The translations under genes and the position numbers were made by a program. The notes below the pieces were generated by a model, which made no database searches, was not told where the DNA came from, and saw nothing but the letters and a program-made list of their open reading frames with translations. Positions 8,801-16,932 of a DNA stretch of 35,615 nt are shown here, one piece after another. How positions within the stretch are numbered: position 1 is the first letter of the stretch; each line of letters opens with the position of its first letter. The stretch spans positions 1 to 35,615 of IMG/VR virus record IMGVR_UViG_3300027749_000283; one strand, 5' to 3'. The stretch comes from a virus.

Positions 8801-9288
8801 GTAGCGGCCTCACCTCGAAAACCTGTACGTGCATTATACAGGAAAAACGCACCACTTGGCTTGCCAAATTGGCGCTCATATAAGCGCACCTTAGCCTCAG
8901 TCCGATGGTTTGACAAAACACCAATCATTAGAGGCACTTCCAAGGTATCAGCAGCCCTTTTCGAAAACTCACAAAGGCGACGGGCTCGACCACCCTTGGC
9001 ATTCCGGAAGTCTGGATGAATGAAAATAGCTCGTTCTTCCAGTACATTTGCGTCAGAGTACCACATCGGCCCCACTCTGAGAAGGATTGCACCCTCAAGT
9101 TGGCCCCCACCATCTTGAATAATACCAACTAAACCATGGTCTAGGTTAAGTGCAGGCCAGATTTCGGCCAAAAGCTTCTGCGGGTTAGGATCTACAAACC
9201 CATTTTCTTCACAAGCTTGAAGCGCCAACTCCATCATGGGGTGAACATCTTCCGGGCCGCCAATCCTTACACCGATATCTTCTGACAT
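8797..9288 (-). CDS. GNAT-family N-acetyltransferase
   Basis: This 163-residue protein has the length and fold pattern of a single-domain GNAT acetyltransferase, which moves an acetyl group from acetyl-CoA to an amine. Visible features are an N-terminal IRIGGPEDVHPMMEL-like strand and helix, a beta strand ending in ERAIFIHPDFRN (the strand before the CoA loop), a basic Gly-containing turn (KGGRARRL) where the pyrophosphate-binding loop R/Q-x-x-G-x-G/A is expected, and a C-terminal RLYERQFGKPSGAFFLYN strand. Substrate is unknown. GNATs embedded among tail genes recur in phages and may modify a virion or host protein. The start has AGGGGG upstream, and the stop overlaps the next ATG. Confidence 0.75.
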   Translation of the reverse strand: MSEDIGVRIGGPEDVHPMMELALQACEENGFVDPNPQKLLAEIWPALNLDHGLVGIIQDGGGQLEGAILLRVGPMWYSDANVLEERAIFIHPDFRNAKGGRARRLCEFSKRAADTLEVPLMIGVLSNHRTEAKVRLYERQFGKPSGAFFLYNARTGFRGEAAT

Positions 9289-9298
9289 GAACTACCCC

Positions 9299-9874
9299 CT
9301 AGTTCTTTTTCGGCGCAGCTAGACCCTTAAGTGTCTTCACGGTCTTAGCCCGCATCTTCAGCACAAAGTCATCCAACTCTGTATGCCCAGCATTCATATC
9401 CCCATTCCCAACATTAATCACTACTTCAGGGGGAATTACATATTCCCCGCCAGCAGCGACAATCGGAACTTTTTGGCCAGCTACCCCCCCGGAGGCAAAA
9501 GCCTTGGGAATCCCCCCATACATCTTTGTAATGTCGTTCATGATCTTAAACCCAGCCATGGTATTCCCCTCACCCATAGCCGAGATTATGTCTGCGGGGA
9601 TTACGTAGGAGCCCGATGGGACATGCATTGGGAGATGATCTGTACGCCCCGCCACAGAACTATGGATTGGGCCAACATGGGGCTTAATGCCCGCGCCTAC
9701 TGGCGCGGATGGCACCTTCGGCACCTTTGGCACAAGATTACCACCAGCAGCGCGCTTTTTGCGTGATTCGCTCAGAGCGATGGCAATGGCTTGCTTTTGC
9801 GGATGACCGGATTTCACAAGTTCACCAATATTGGAACTTACAACGGCCTTGGAGGAACCCTTTTTTAATGGCAT
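9299..9874 (-). CDS. Small phage protein with basic DUF6496-like N-terminus
   Basis: This 191-residue protein has a basic N-terminal helical segment ([25 protein letters not shown]... region, about 13-44) that resembles DUF6496-type phage proteins. That assignment is from memory and unverified. The rest is Pro/Gly/Val-rich with two GGxxVIP-like elements ([17 protein letters not shown] and [19 protein letters not shown]), which look like an internal duplication of a small beta unit. Its ending ([20 protein letters not shown]) is basic. The function is unknown. It sits between the nozzle gene block and the acetyltransferase. Start ATG has AGAGGATG upstream. Confidence 0.6.
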   Translation of the reverse strand: MPLKKGSSKAVVSSNIGELVKSGHPQKQAIAIALSESRKKRAAGGNLVPKVPKVPSAPVGAGIKPHVGPIHSSVAGRTDHLPMHVPSGSYVIPADIISAMGEGNTMAGFKIMNDITKMYGGIPKAFASGGVAGQKVPIVAAGGEYVIPPEVVINVGNGDMNAGHTELDDFVLKMRAKTVKTLKGLAAPKKN

Positions 9875-9883
9875 GGCATCCTC

Positions 9884-10306
9884 TTAATTGGGTGTGTAGC
9901 CGACACAGAAATTAATTCCGGCATCAGTCTTTAGAACTAGGCCACGGGTATAGGGAAGCTTCACATCTTGATACGGCGTGAAAGATGCCGCGTTGGATGG
10001 TAGAGACGCATAGATCAGGTTCGTCGCCGATATGCCGCCAGTGGTTGCAGAATCATAAACGTAAACTTGAGCAGATCCGGCATGAACCGGGATTGACACG
10101 CTGAACAGTTTGCCAGACCCAGCAACCACAAGCGTTGTTGTGGAGGCCGCAATGGTTGCGCTGATGGTTGATGGGTACGTGTTACCGGAATTTCCTGCAA
10201 TGATGACCAAATTATCGGATATGGTTTGAAGGATGCCCCTCAACCCATTGATGGCGACAACGCCGTTTTTCTGGGTAGTAAGAATATCGTCAAGTGATGC
10301 TGGCAT
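9884..10306 (-). CDS. Small beta-rich structural protein, function unknown
   Basis: This 140-residue protein has a short N-terminal helix (MPASLDDILTTQKNGVVAIN) followed by a Ser/Thr/Val-rich beta domain (about 40-138). I do not recognise a family. Proteins of this shape, with an N-terminal helix opening onto a small beta barrel next to a tail nozzle gene, are common in podovirus-like phages and may decorate the tail or neck. The start context (AGGG, then 10 bases) is weak, and expression may depend on readthrough from the large gene just upstream. Confidence 0.55.
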   Translation of the reverse strand: MPASLDDILTTQKNGVVAINGLRGILQTISDNLVIIAGNSGNTYPSTISATIAASTTTLVVAGSGKLFSVSIPVHAGSAQVYVYDSATTGGISATNLIYASLPSNAASFTPYQDVKLPYTRGLVLKTDAGINFCVGYTPN

Positions 10307-10322
10307 CAGTTAAAGCCCTGTT

Positions 10323-12824
10323 CTAGTACTTGCCGTCGGCTTGAATGCGGTAGCGGATATTACCAAGACGCCAAAATGATCCAATATCAGTGCTTTGAAT
10401 GCGGATCGAGACTAGGCGACCACGGAAACGTGGAGTGATATAAGTCGTTGCCTGTGTCAAGGTATATGGCCCATAAACCAATGGTGTTTGGCCTGCATAG
10501 TCAGTTACGTAGAAGGTCAGCAAGACGTTGGCGCTCTGTACCCCGTCAAAATACCCCCACTTCATGTCTGGCCAGACCTGGTCAATGAACATCTTCACAT
10601 CGGCTTCGTTCAAAACGAAATAGCCAGTTTGAAAATACGCATTCATCGCTATTCCGTCAGCATCCGTAGATGTCTCATGCTGATAGAGATATTGGTTCAG
10701 GCCCGCGCCAATAGGAGGGCCAAGCACTGATTCGTTGATCCATGCTGAACGAGACACATATGGGTTATCTGAGTTGTTAAACCCGTAGTCCCATTGATCT
10801 AATAGGATGTTGTACTTCACATATCCGTAGTTTTCGCCACCATTCCCCTTAGTAGGGAAATACCAAGTGATTTCACCAAAACGAGAATTGGGGGCGATCC
10901 TGATCCGGTCAAGGTTAGTCGTATCCAGATCTTGAAACACAACGTCCCAAATGGGGCACTTGATAGGCTCAACACCACTACCAGCAAGCCGGTAGAATTG
11001 ACTTTGGCCCATCCAGTAGACAATGCCATTCATCGACCCGGCAGCCTTGCGCCCAATAAGGCCACAGCCAGTCCCAAGCTCATTGAACTGGTACACATAT
11101 GGAGGGCCAACATATTGCATTGCCCAGATGCCAAGATCGGTCCAAAGCAAGCCCTGCTGCGGCCCTTGGATGCCTTGGACAATCCGAGATCCCTTGGGGA
11201 TGCGATAGCTGCCCGCCTGATTAGTGATAGTGGCTGTCCAGTCATTGTAATTGTTAACGTCGCACCAGCGGATCTGCATTGGGTCAATGATGCCTGTAAA
11301 CGTAGTTCCCCAGGCGATGATCTGACGCTGCGGCATAGCAACAAATATACCCCGATTGACGGGTGGTGCTGCGACGATGATGTTAGCAACAGCATTGCCA
11401 ACAGTTGGGTTCCAAGTGTAAATTGGCCCACTAAGAGGGTTTGCAATTAGAACTTGGCCCCAATTATCTAAAGACCAGTCAATTGCATTGATTGGAACAC
11501 CGCGATACAAAGCCGGAACATAACCACCATAACCATAGAGGCCATACCCAGCCGAGCCATAGCCAAGACCAGGAGGAGATGGGCCAACACCGTTGTAGTA
11601 AACAAAACGCACTTGGCCGCCATTTTCAGAGACAGTTGCAGTTGATGTCGCGATTACTGAACCTGCTATGGTAAAGTTATTTGCATCGGCAATGGAAACA
11701 ATTGTGTAGTTTCCATATATTGTGATGCCTCCGACAAGAGTAGCAATCAGCACAGGAAATGTATCTCCCGCAACATATCCATGATTGTTTAACAAAACAT
11801 TTACAGAACTTAATCCACTTGCAGTTGTATATGCGGGCACTGCCCCTGCGTTATTGACCGTCGATGTAGCATTGTCTGCCGCATAGATTGTATATTGATT
11901 AACATTCAAACTTGGGTTGCTAACGGCATATTGCCCAAAAAGGACAATTCCGCCAATGCTAACTTGTGTTTGTATATCAACAACATAGTAGCTGTTTGTA
12001 TTGCGGCCTGGATCAACAACAACAACGGCATTGCTTCCAGAAGTTGTGCTAAAGTTGACCGCTACACTAGTTGCGGTTTTTTCTGGCGTGATGTCCTGGC
12101 TGCCACCTGAAATAATAATCCCAAGCGAATTTCCGCCGCCTGTAATCAAACCACCAGAGACATATGATCCGGGCGTTGAGGTCACATAATAGGAGACACT
12201 GGTCGAGGTTGCGGCTGTGATTGTAAAGGTGCCGTTGTACCCGCTGGGATCAATGCCGCTGACGGTGATGCTTTTCCCAACTGTAAAAATAAATGTATTG
12301 GTGAATGTAAGGGTGGCAGTAGCGCCAATCTTGCCCCCAGTAGTGAACCCGGTAGTAGCATTTGCATAGGAAACAGTGCCGGAACCAGAAGCAGTTACGG
12401 TGTAGCTTCCATTATAGCCGCTAGGTGTCATGCCAGAGACGGTGATCGTGCTGCCGACAAGAAACGTGTAGCCACCCGAATAGGTAAGCGTAGCAGTCGT
12501 TCCGGTGCCAGACGCACCAGTGACTGTGAGCCCGCCTGAAGTAGTTGAACTAGCTCCGGAAACAACAATTGGGGCTATTCCATCCGCGCCAACAGCGAGA
12601 TATGAATTGGCGTTTGTATCTTCCCAAGCCCACAGCGCACGAACTGTTGAACCAATCTTATTGGCGTAGAACTTTGTCCACCCGCCAAGCTTCTGGACCA
12701 GCCCGCCAAGTGTGCGATCAGGAATAAACCGAATGAGCTGGCTCTGCGAAATTGCAGCCTCATTTAGCGCAGGAGTCTTATTGACATCCACGCCTGGGAG
12801 CAACTTCAACGCCTGATGCGGCAT
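10323..12824 (-). CDS. P22 gp10-like tail nozzle / DNA stabilization protein
   Basis: This 833-residue protein is the likely distal neck (nozzle) component that plugs the portal channel after packaging. The N-terminus (LPGVDVNKTPALNE, then IRFIPDRTLGGLVQKLGGW) and the 430-700 region (RWCDVNNYNDW, GLLWTDLGIWAMQYVG, GCGLIGRKAAGSMNGIVYW) fit the P22 gp10/stabilization-protein type and its propeller-like fold. P22 gp10 has about 470 residues. The excess here is explained by a beta insert at about 98-225 with two SGYNG repeats (VSGMTPSGYNGSYTV and VSGIDPSGYNGTFTI) and another beta stretch at about 325-400. It lies three bases downstream of the adaptor-like gene, matching the P22 gp4-gp10 order. 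Start has GGGG upstream of ATG. Confidence 0.7.
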   Translation of the reverse strand: MPHQALKLLPGVDVNKTPALNEAAISQSQLIRFIPDRTLGGLVQKLGGWTKFYANKIGSTVRALWAWEDTNANSYLAVGADGIAPIVVSGASSTTSGGLTVTGASGTGTTATLTYSGGYTFLVGSTITVSGMTPSGYNGSYTVTASGSGTVSYANATTGFTTGGKIGATATLTFTNTFIFTVGKSITVSGIDPSGYNGTFTITAATSTSVSYYVTSTPGSYVSGGLITGGGNSLGIIISGGSQDITPEKTATSVAVNFSTTSGSNAVVVVDPGRNTNSYYVVDIQTQVSIGGIVLFGQYAVSNPSLNVNQYTIYAADNATSTVNNAGAVPAYTTASGLSSVNVLLNNHGYVAGDTFPVLIATLVGGITIYGNYTIVSIADANNFTIAGSVIATSTATVSENGGQVRFVYYNGVGPSPPGLGYGSAGYGLYGYGGYVPALYRGVPINAIDWSLDNWGQVLIANPLSGPIYTWNPTVGNAVANIIVAAPPVNRGIFVAMPQRQIIAWGTTFTGIIDPMQIRWCDVNNYNDWTATITNQAGSYRIPKGSRIVQGIQGPQQGLLWTDLGIWAMQYVGPPYVYQFNELGTGCGLIGRKAAGSMNGIVYWMGQSQFYRLAGSGVEPIKCPIWDVVFQDLDTTNLDRIRIAPNSRFGEITWYFPTKGNGGENYGYVKYNILLDQWDYGFNNSDNPYVSRSAWINESVLGPPIGAGLNQYLYQHETSTDADGIAMNAYFQTGYFVLNEADVKMFIDQVWPDMKWGYFDGVQSANVLLTFYVTDYAGQTPLVYGPYTLTQATTYITPRFRGRLVSIRIQSTDIGSFWRLGNIRYRIQADGKY

Positions 12825-12827
12825 GGC

Positions 12828-13580
12828 TTAACCCCTTGTCGGAGTTGCGAACGTAGACGGAGACTGCGACGACCAGCCTGCGGCTTCAAACTTCTTACGA
12901 GCCTCTTCGATGGCCGCACCCTTCAGGAGAGCTTGATATTGGCTCTCATAAGTAACAGCCATCTGGGGGTCATCGTTGGCGCGGCCAAAGTTCCTCTGAT
13001 AGCCAGAGATGTAGATCATCGAGGCCATAATCATCAGATCCGGCAAATTTTTACTGATGAATGTCTCCAGATTTGTGGAAGACAAACTATTTGGCCTGTA
13101 CGTTCCAATCAGTTCTACCGTGTAGCCTTGATCAGGATATGGCCCAACCAAAAAGGTATAGTCATCAAAAGGAACCCAATACTGCGGGACACCCCTATTG
13201 GTTACCGCGCCAGAGCCATAAACCGCGTCTAGGAATTCTTTTGTGGTTGGAAGAAGCGGGACGCGATCAGCGACATCTGGGTCAGTAGAACCAACTAACA
13301 CGTTAATCTGCTCCGGCACCACCAGAGTACCATATGGGAACGTATCTGCGTTGACGTTCAGAATACGGCTGCCAGCAGTCAAGCTATATGCAGTAGTCGA
13401 ACCAGAAGTGAACAGAAAGTCCAAATCGCGATACATGCGCAATTCGGCGTAGACAATCATCTGGGGCAAAATTGTCAAAAACTCAGGATTATCTTCCTGA
13501 ACAACAGCCATAGTCGCAATTTGGGCAATGTAGCTGGTAGTCCCAGCTACTGAACCGTCATATGACATGGGTGTAGTCAT
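12828..13580 (-). CDS. Head-to-tail adaptor-like protein (gp4-like)
   Basis: This 250-residue protein has N-terminal helices (SYIAQIATMAVVQEDNPEF and QMIVYAELRMYRDLD), a central beta region (SLTAGSRILNVNADTFPYG, VPQYWVPFDDYTFLVGPYP) and C-terminal helices (PDLMIMASMIYISGYQRNFG, YQALLKGAAIEEARKKFEA). That helix-sheet-helix layout is typical of podovirus adaptor proteins that dock under the portal. Position directly before the gp10-like gene supports this. A second protein of the same layout is encoded at 22280-22999. GGAG precedes the ATG by a normal spacer. The assignment rests on architecture and gene order, not on a signature motif. Confidence 0.6.
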   Translation of the reverse strand: MTTPMSYDGSVAGTTSYIAQIATMAVVQEDNPEFLTILPQMIVYAELRMYRDLDFLFTSGSTTAYSLTAGSRILNVNADTFPYGTLVVPEQINVLVGSTDPDVADRVPLLPTTKEFLDAVYGSGAVTNRGVPQYWVPFDDYTFLVGPYPDQGYTVELIGTYRPNSLSSTNLETFISKNLPDLMIMASMIYISGYQRNFGRANDDPQMAVTYESQYQALLKGAAIEEARKKFEAAGWSSQSPSTFATPTRG

Positions 13581-13613
13581 TGCAGAAACTCCAGCATCTT
13601 CTCGTTATATCAC

Positions 13614-13811
13614 CTATTTAGCGTTGGCGCACCACCCTTCGCGGCGAGCATTGTTTTGCTTAACCTCAATGATAGTTGCTGTCGTATCCTTAGATGACCA
13701 GGATACGTCTCTCCATACGTTACACACAGCGCCATTAATCTCGCTTGTGCCCGTCAGACTTGAGCAGCCCATAAGGGGAGACATCAATAGCATCGCCAGC
13801 ACGTATCGCAT
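13614..13811 (-). CDS. Rz1-like outer-membrane spanin lipoprotein
   Basis: This 65-residue protein starts with a lipoprotein signal (MRYVLAMLLMSPLMGC), and lipobox LMGC would place the lipidated residue at Cys15. The mature part is about 50 residues. Its start lies inside the inner-membrane spanin gene in another frame, with AAGGAG about eight bases upstream. The 77-base overlap is the classical Rz/Rz1 arrangement. Rz1-type proteins sit in the outer membrane facing the periplasm, bind Rz, and fuse the two membranes in the last step of lysis. The mature region has little Pro, unlike lambda Rz1, and has two further Cys residues (CNVW and CANAK), which could form disulfides. Confidence 0.8.
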   Translation of the reverse strand: MRYVLAMLLMSPLMGCSSLTGTSEINGAVCNVWRDVSWSSKDTTATIIEVKQNNARREGWCANAK

Positions 13812-13968
13812 CTTGTGTTCTCCTTAGAGCATCAGCCGTCGCCGCAGCCTCGACCTCTGCAATGGCATCGGACCTAATTTTCATGTAGACGCCGCTTAAG
13901 GCCAACGCGACAATGGCGGCAATCGCAAGATAACGACCTATTGGGGTGAAGAGAAGACTAAACACCAT
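13735..13968 (-). CDS. Rz-like inner-membrane spanin
   Basis: This 77-residue protein has one N-terminal membrane segment (about 8-27, RYLAIAAIVALALSGVYMK) followed by a charged helical periplasmic stretch (about 30-60, EVEAAATADALRRTQDAIR). That is the layout of an i-spanin, though very short. A longer frame opens at 14091, but the ATG at 13968 is chosen because it is preceded by GGAGGAG and gives a membrane-type N-terminus. It overlaps the endolysin stop by 11 bases and contains the Rz1-like start. It should pair with the lipoprotein to span the envelope. Confidence 0.75.
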   Translation of the reverse strand: MVFSLLFTPIGRYLAIAAIVALALSGVYMKIRSDAIAEVEAAATADALRRTQDAIRAGDAIDVSPYGLLKSDGHKRD

Positions 13969-14731
13969 GCTCCTCCATGTGCTGTTTGCGGAAGTACCAA
14001 ATTGCCGCGCCACAAACGATAACCGCCGCCATGATGACGAAGTTTGGATTGTGGAGTAGGCCCATAATCTTATCTGCCGTGTCGGACGCATCCTGGGCCT
14101 GCGCTGCTACTTCCTTGGCAACACCTAGACCACCCATTCCGGCGGTCAAAAGAGCTGCATTCCCTTGTTTGCTGCTTGCCATAGAAGGCGCTAGCGGGGG
14201 CTCCGGCTCGGTGCGCCCTTCATGCTCATAGACCGTGGGCTCTTCTTTAGACGCACTTGGCACGGGTTTTTCGTCGGCAGTCCACCATGCGCTTTCAGCT
14301 TGGCGACGGCGAAGCAATCCGGGCAGTACTTGCATACCCTTACCCGGTATTTTTCCTTTGGTCCATTTCATCAGTTCAGCGGGCACATCGGCAAATTGCG
14401 CTGCATTTACTTTTTTTAGCAAAGTAGATGATTTCAACGCGCCAGCGCCAGCATTGTAGCAAAAGTCCACTAGCACATCAAATTCATGTTGGGTAAGCGG
14501 CTGCTTGACCATATTGTGTACTTCAGTTTCGTACTTGACAAGATCGCGGCTCAAAATGTCGTTTGCTTGCTGCTGGGTAATTGTCATGCCTTCTGTGACA
14601 TTAGGGGCGCCAGCAGCAGAAGTATGGCCATAACCAATCGTCAAAATGCCAGCTGGGCACCGGTACGCCTTCAACTTGCACCCTTCAAACTGCTTGAGAA
14701 GAGCATTAATTCCTTCTTGGCTCATTTGCAT
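13958..14731 (-). CDS. GH24 endolysin with C-terminal membrane segment
   Basis: This 257-residue lysozyme (N-acetylmuramidase) should hydrolyse peptidoglycan at lysis. The GH24 catalytic spacing E-8-[D/C]-5-T is met by E16, C25 and T31 (FEGCKLKAYRC, then LTIGYGHT), with Cys in place of the usual Asp. Natural GH24 endolysins with this Cys are known, and a T4 lysozyme D20C mutant stays active. The catalytic domain spans about 4-160. A Pro/Glu-rich linker (170-195) leads to an Ala/Gly helix and a hydrophobic segment (about 229-247, NFVIMAAVIVCGAAIWYF) with a basic tail. No N-terminal signal or SAR segment is visible from the chosen start. The ATG at 14731 has AGGAG seven bases upstream. An in-frame upstream extension to 14776 lacks such support. 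Confidence 0.85.
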   Translation of the reverse strand: MQMSQEGINALLKQFEGCKLKAYRCPAGILTIGYGHTSAAGAPNVTEGMTITQQQANDILSRDLVKYETEVHNMVKQPLTQHEFDVLVDFCYNAGAGALKSSTLLKKVNAAQFADVPAELMKWTKGKIPGKGMQVLPGLLRRRQAESAWWTADEKPVPSASKEEPTVYEHEGRTEPEPPLAPSMASSKQGNAALLTAGMGGLGVAKEVAAQAQDASDTADKIMGLLHNPNFVIMAAVIVCGAAIWYFRKQHMEEHGV

Positions 14732-14741
14732 GGCGCAACTC

Positions 14742-15206
14742 CTAGTGGTTAATGAGGCTAACAGCGACAAGAACACAGCAGATCAAAGTAACAATGACTG
14801 CTAAAAATGCTGAAGCCCAGACCATGACATTATGCATCAGTTCCTCTTGTGCTTTTTCTGCATCAAGGGCATCAACTTTCTGTTGTTTTTTAATTTGAGT
14901 AGTGGCGGCTAAAACTTGATCCCAGGCGGCAATGCCAAACTCTCCAATGAAGTGATTCTTCAAATCTTCCATCATTGATTCGGCTTCAGCTTTTGCGGCA
15001 TATGCTTCCATTGCAATCTGCTGTGCCGACTTGCCGCTCATTAAGCTACCCTTAGGCTCTGCGGCGGCGCGGGTAATCGCAGCTACGCTTTCAAATAATG
15101 AACCAAGATCCGCAGCCATGCCTTGCAGCTCTTTGCCAACGGAAATGCCAGCCTTCAAGGCTTCATAACTAACTTTAGCTGCGGCTAGGAGCGTAAGAGG
15201 GTCCAT
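14742..15206 (-). CDS. Membrane protein of the lysis cluster, holin candidate
   Basis: This 154-residue protein has an amphipathic N-terminal region (LTLLAAAKVSYEALKAGISVG), a charged helical middle (about 60-120) and one strong C-terminal membrane segment (about 127-150, VWASAFLAVIVTLICCVLVAV) before a short tail. It lies just upstream of the endolysin, and its ATG overlaps the stop of the preceding small membrane gene (TAATG). A single-TM protein at this position could be a holin or a holin regulator, but sequence alone does not prove it. I do not recognise a named family. Its membrane helix sits at the C-terminus, the reverse of its 81-residue neighbour, and the two may work as a pair. Confidence 0.6.
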   Translation of the reverse strand: MDPLTLLAAAKVSYEALKAGISVGKELQGMAADLGSLFESVAAITRAAAEPKGSLMSGKSAQQIAMEAYAAKAEAESMMEDLKNHFIGEFGIAAWDQVLAATTQIKKQQKVDALDAEKAQEELMHNVMVWASAFLAVIVTLICCVLVAVSLINH

Positions 15207-15451
15207 TACTTGTCTGCCTTTCTTTTTTCAAGGCTGTCTACTTTATCAAATATTTGTCGGCACAAATCTTTAATTTCTTTTAATGATTCTAAAAATTCTT
15301 CACGTTTTACGTAGTTAGTTGGTAAATCAACTTCGACTTGATGGAGATCTCTCTTAAGATTTTCGACAGCATCCCACAATTGGCGGGCAAGCCATCCAAC
15401 AAGAGCCAAGACAAGCCCTAACACGAAATTGATTAAGGTTTGAGTGTCCAC
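15206..15451 (-). CDS. Small TM plus coiled-coil protein, holin candidate
   Basis: This 81-residue protein has one N-terminal membrane segment (about 6-25, LINFVLGLVLALVGWLARQL) followed by a charged coiled-coil-like helix (26-81, VENLKRDLHQVEVDL, FLESLKEIKDLCRQIFDKVDSLEKR). Small phage proteins of this shape beside an endolysin are often holins or holin-associated proteins (XhlA-like layout). The start is GTG at 15451, five bases before the glycosyltransferase stop would be read out. No strong Shine-Dalgarno sequence is visible, so expression may depend on coupling to that gene. The coding sequence is visibly AT-rich compared with the structural genes around it. Confidence 0.6.
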   Translation of the reverse strand: MDTQTLINFVLGLVLALVGWLARQLWDAVENLKRDLHQVEVDLPTNYVKREEFLESLKEIKDLCRQIFDKVDSLEKRKADK

Positions 15452-15455
15452 CGGA

Positions 15456-16544
15456 TCATGCGACTTTCTCCCCCTTACTGAAGATAGCCTCTTGAATATA
15501 CAGCAAGTTCGCCTTTAAGCGACCATCATCTGGCGATTTTTCGCAAGCCAAAGCTGCCTGTTCAAGCGACTTAGACAGCAGTCCAAGATGGTATGCCGAA
15601 ATGCTAGCAAGATCATGTGGCTGGTCTCCCCAAACTACCGGATCACATGTGTATACCAAAGCCCTATCCGTGATTCGCAACGCTCTTATGGCATATGCAA
15701 AACATTCTTCCCATCTACATTGACGATACATGAGCATAGCTAATTCGCACCATGGCTCGCGAGTATTAGGTGCCTCAGACGCAGCCATTTGAAATGCTTT
15801 CTCCGCGCCAGAAGGATCGCCAATCTCGTTGTAGCAGCGACCCATAACTCGATATGCATAGCAGCGTTCGTTCATCCACGTGGCGCGGGGCAATGCTAGA
15901 TAGCTCTTGCAAGCATCAATAGATTCTTGCCACCTAGCATTGAAGCTAAGCTCACGTGCATAATAGAAAGCGTTCCTGGGGCACTGTGGATCTTCTTTTA
16001 CGGAAAGCTCCAATAGATCCATGTACTGTCCCCGGCTTTTCGTGGGGTCTGGTTTATGGACCGCGATGAGGAAGTCGGTCTGCGCCCAGACTTCTTCAAT
16101 GCGTCCATCAGGTACAGGATATTCGTGGCATGGGTGGTGCCAATGGTATCCGTTTCGGGCGTGGATCTTCTCATAGTAGAAGCTGATGCCGCATCCCCAG
16201 TCAAACATGTAACGGAGGCGGGTAGTCTCTCCCTTGATCCAGACACGTTCTATCTCCTCGCGCCATCCCGGCTGAAGCACCTCATCGATGTCCAAGCTAA
16301 TGCAGACATCCATATCTCGCGGAACCAGCGCCAAAGCAGCATTGCGCGCCAGATCAAATCGCCAAGGAGATATGCCAATATGATGAACAACCGCTCCATG
16401 TTGATCTGCTTTTTCCGGAAGACCATCGTCAGACCCCGTATCGGCGATGAGTATCATGTCGGCATCTGCGGCGGATGCGCAGAAGCGCGGTATGAAGTGC
16501 GCTTCATTTTTGCTGATGGCGTACACGCATATTTTCAGTGACAT
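15456..16544 (-). CDS. Family 2-type glycosyltransferase with TPR repeats
   Basis: This 362-residue protein looks like a GT-A glycosyltransferase: an N-terminal nucleotide-binding strand (MSLKICVYAISKNE), ADTGSDDG at 34-41, WRFDLARNAAL at 61-71, and a DxD-type metal site in SLDIDEVL (D85, D87). Residues about 190-300 show TPR-like helical pairs (FYYARELSFNARWQESIDACK, AYRVMGRCYNEIGDPSGAEKAF, LAMLMYRQCRWEECFAYAIRA). The donor and acceptor sugars are unknown. Such GT2-TPR proteins occur in phages near tail and lysis genes and may glycosylate virion proteins or alter host surface glycans. GAGGGGG precedes the ATG. There is no signal peptide, so action in the cytoplasm is expected. Confidence 0.8.
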   Translation of the reverse strand: MSLKICVYAISKNEAHFIPRFCASAADADMILIADTGSDDGLPEKADQHGAVVHHIGISPWRFDLARNAALALVPRDMDVCISLDIDEVLQPGWREEIERVWIKGETTRLRYMFDWGCGISFYYEKIHARNGYHWHHPCHEYPVPDGRIEEVWAQTDFLIAVHKPDPTKSRGQYMDLLELSVKEDPQCPRNAFYYARELSFNARWQESIDACKSYLALPRATWMNERCYAYRVMGRCYNEIGDPSGAEKAFQMAASEAPNTREPWCELAMLMYRQCRWEECFAYAIRALRITDRALVYTCDPVVWGDQPHDLASISAYHLGLLSKSLEQAALACEKSPDDGRLKANLLYIQEAIFSKGEKVA

Positions 16545-16563
16545 TTTGCCCCCTCACAAAATG

Positions 16564-16932
16564 TTAAACTTGCGAAACTTCAACCCACGCTGTCGTAGGC
16601 TCATCCCATGCGTACCGCAATCCATCAGTTGGATAGGCAACAGGCGATTCCCACAGCCATGTCGTTTGATCCAAAATCCATGATGGATATGGTTGTGCAG
16701 CATAAAAAACATCGTTAGCTGCATCGTAAGTGTAGCCAATTCCAGCGTAATTCCCTCGCAGGGCTATCCCGCCATCTGGGCCATCTTGACCATAGTGAAC
16801 GTTGCCACGGGTATTGTAGCTAGTCTGGAGCCACTGCCCCGGCGAGCTATCGACGAAGGTATCGAAAAACTCTGGTTCCGCAACGATGACTTGGACAACC
16901 TTGCCATCGCAGACTTTTGCAAAGTGGCTCAT
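16564..16932 (-). CDS. Small tail-associated protein, unknown function
   Basis: This 122-residue protein is rich in aromatic residues and has the pattern [19 protein letters not shown] followed by W/Y-rich strands. Proteins with this signature are common in cyanophage-like and other aquatic phages as fibre-associated or assembly proteins. That is from memory and unverified. It starts [18 protein letters not shown], as expected for these proteins. Its ATG overlaps the stop of the Gly-rich fibre gene (ATGA), so it is probably made in step with the fibre and may assist it. No enzymatic motif is visible. Confidence 0.65.
   Translation of the reverse strand: MSHFAKVCDGKVVQVIVAEPEFFDTFVDSSPGQWLQTSYNTRGNVHYGQDGPDGGIALRGNYAGIGYTYDAANDVFYAAQPYPSWILDQTTWLWESPVAYPTDGLRYAWDEPTTAWVEVSQV

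Noticed and set aside
13969-14091. N-terminal extension of the Rz-like gene to 14091
   Set aside because: The extension overlaps the endolysin gene more deeply, has no ribosome site and would bury the membrane segment. GGAGGAG before the ATG at 13968 decides the start.
14732-14776. N-terminal hydrophobic extension of the endolysin (possible signal)
   Set aside because: It lies in the end of the upstream gene and lacks a ribosome site. The start at 14731 has AGGAG at ideal spacing.
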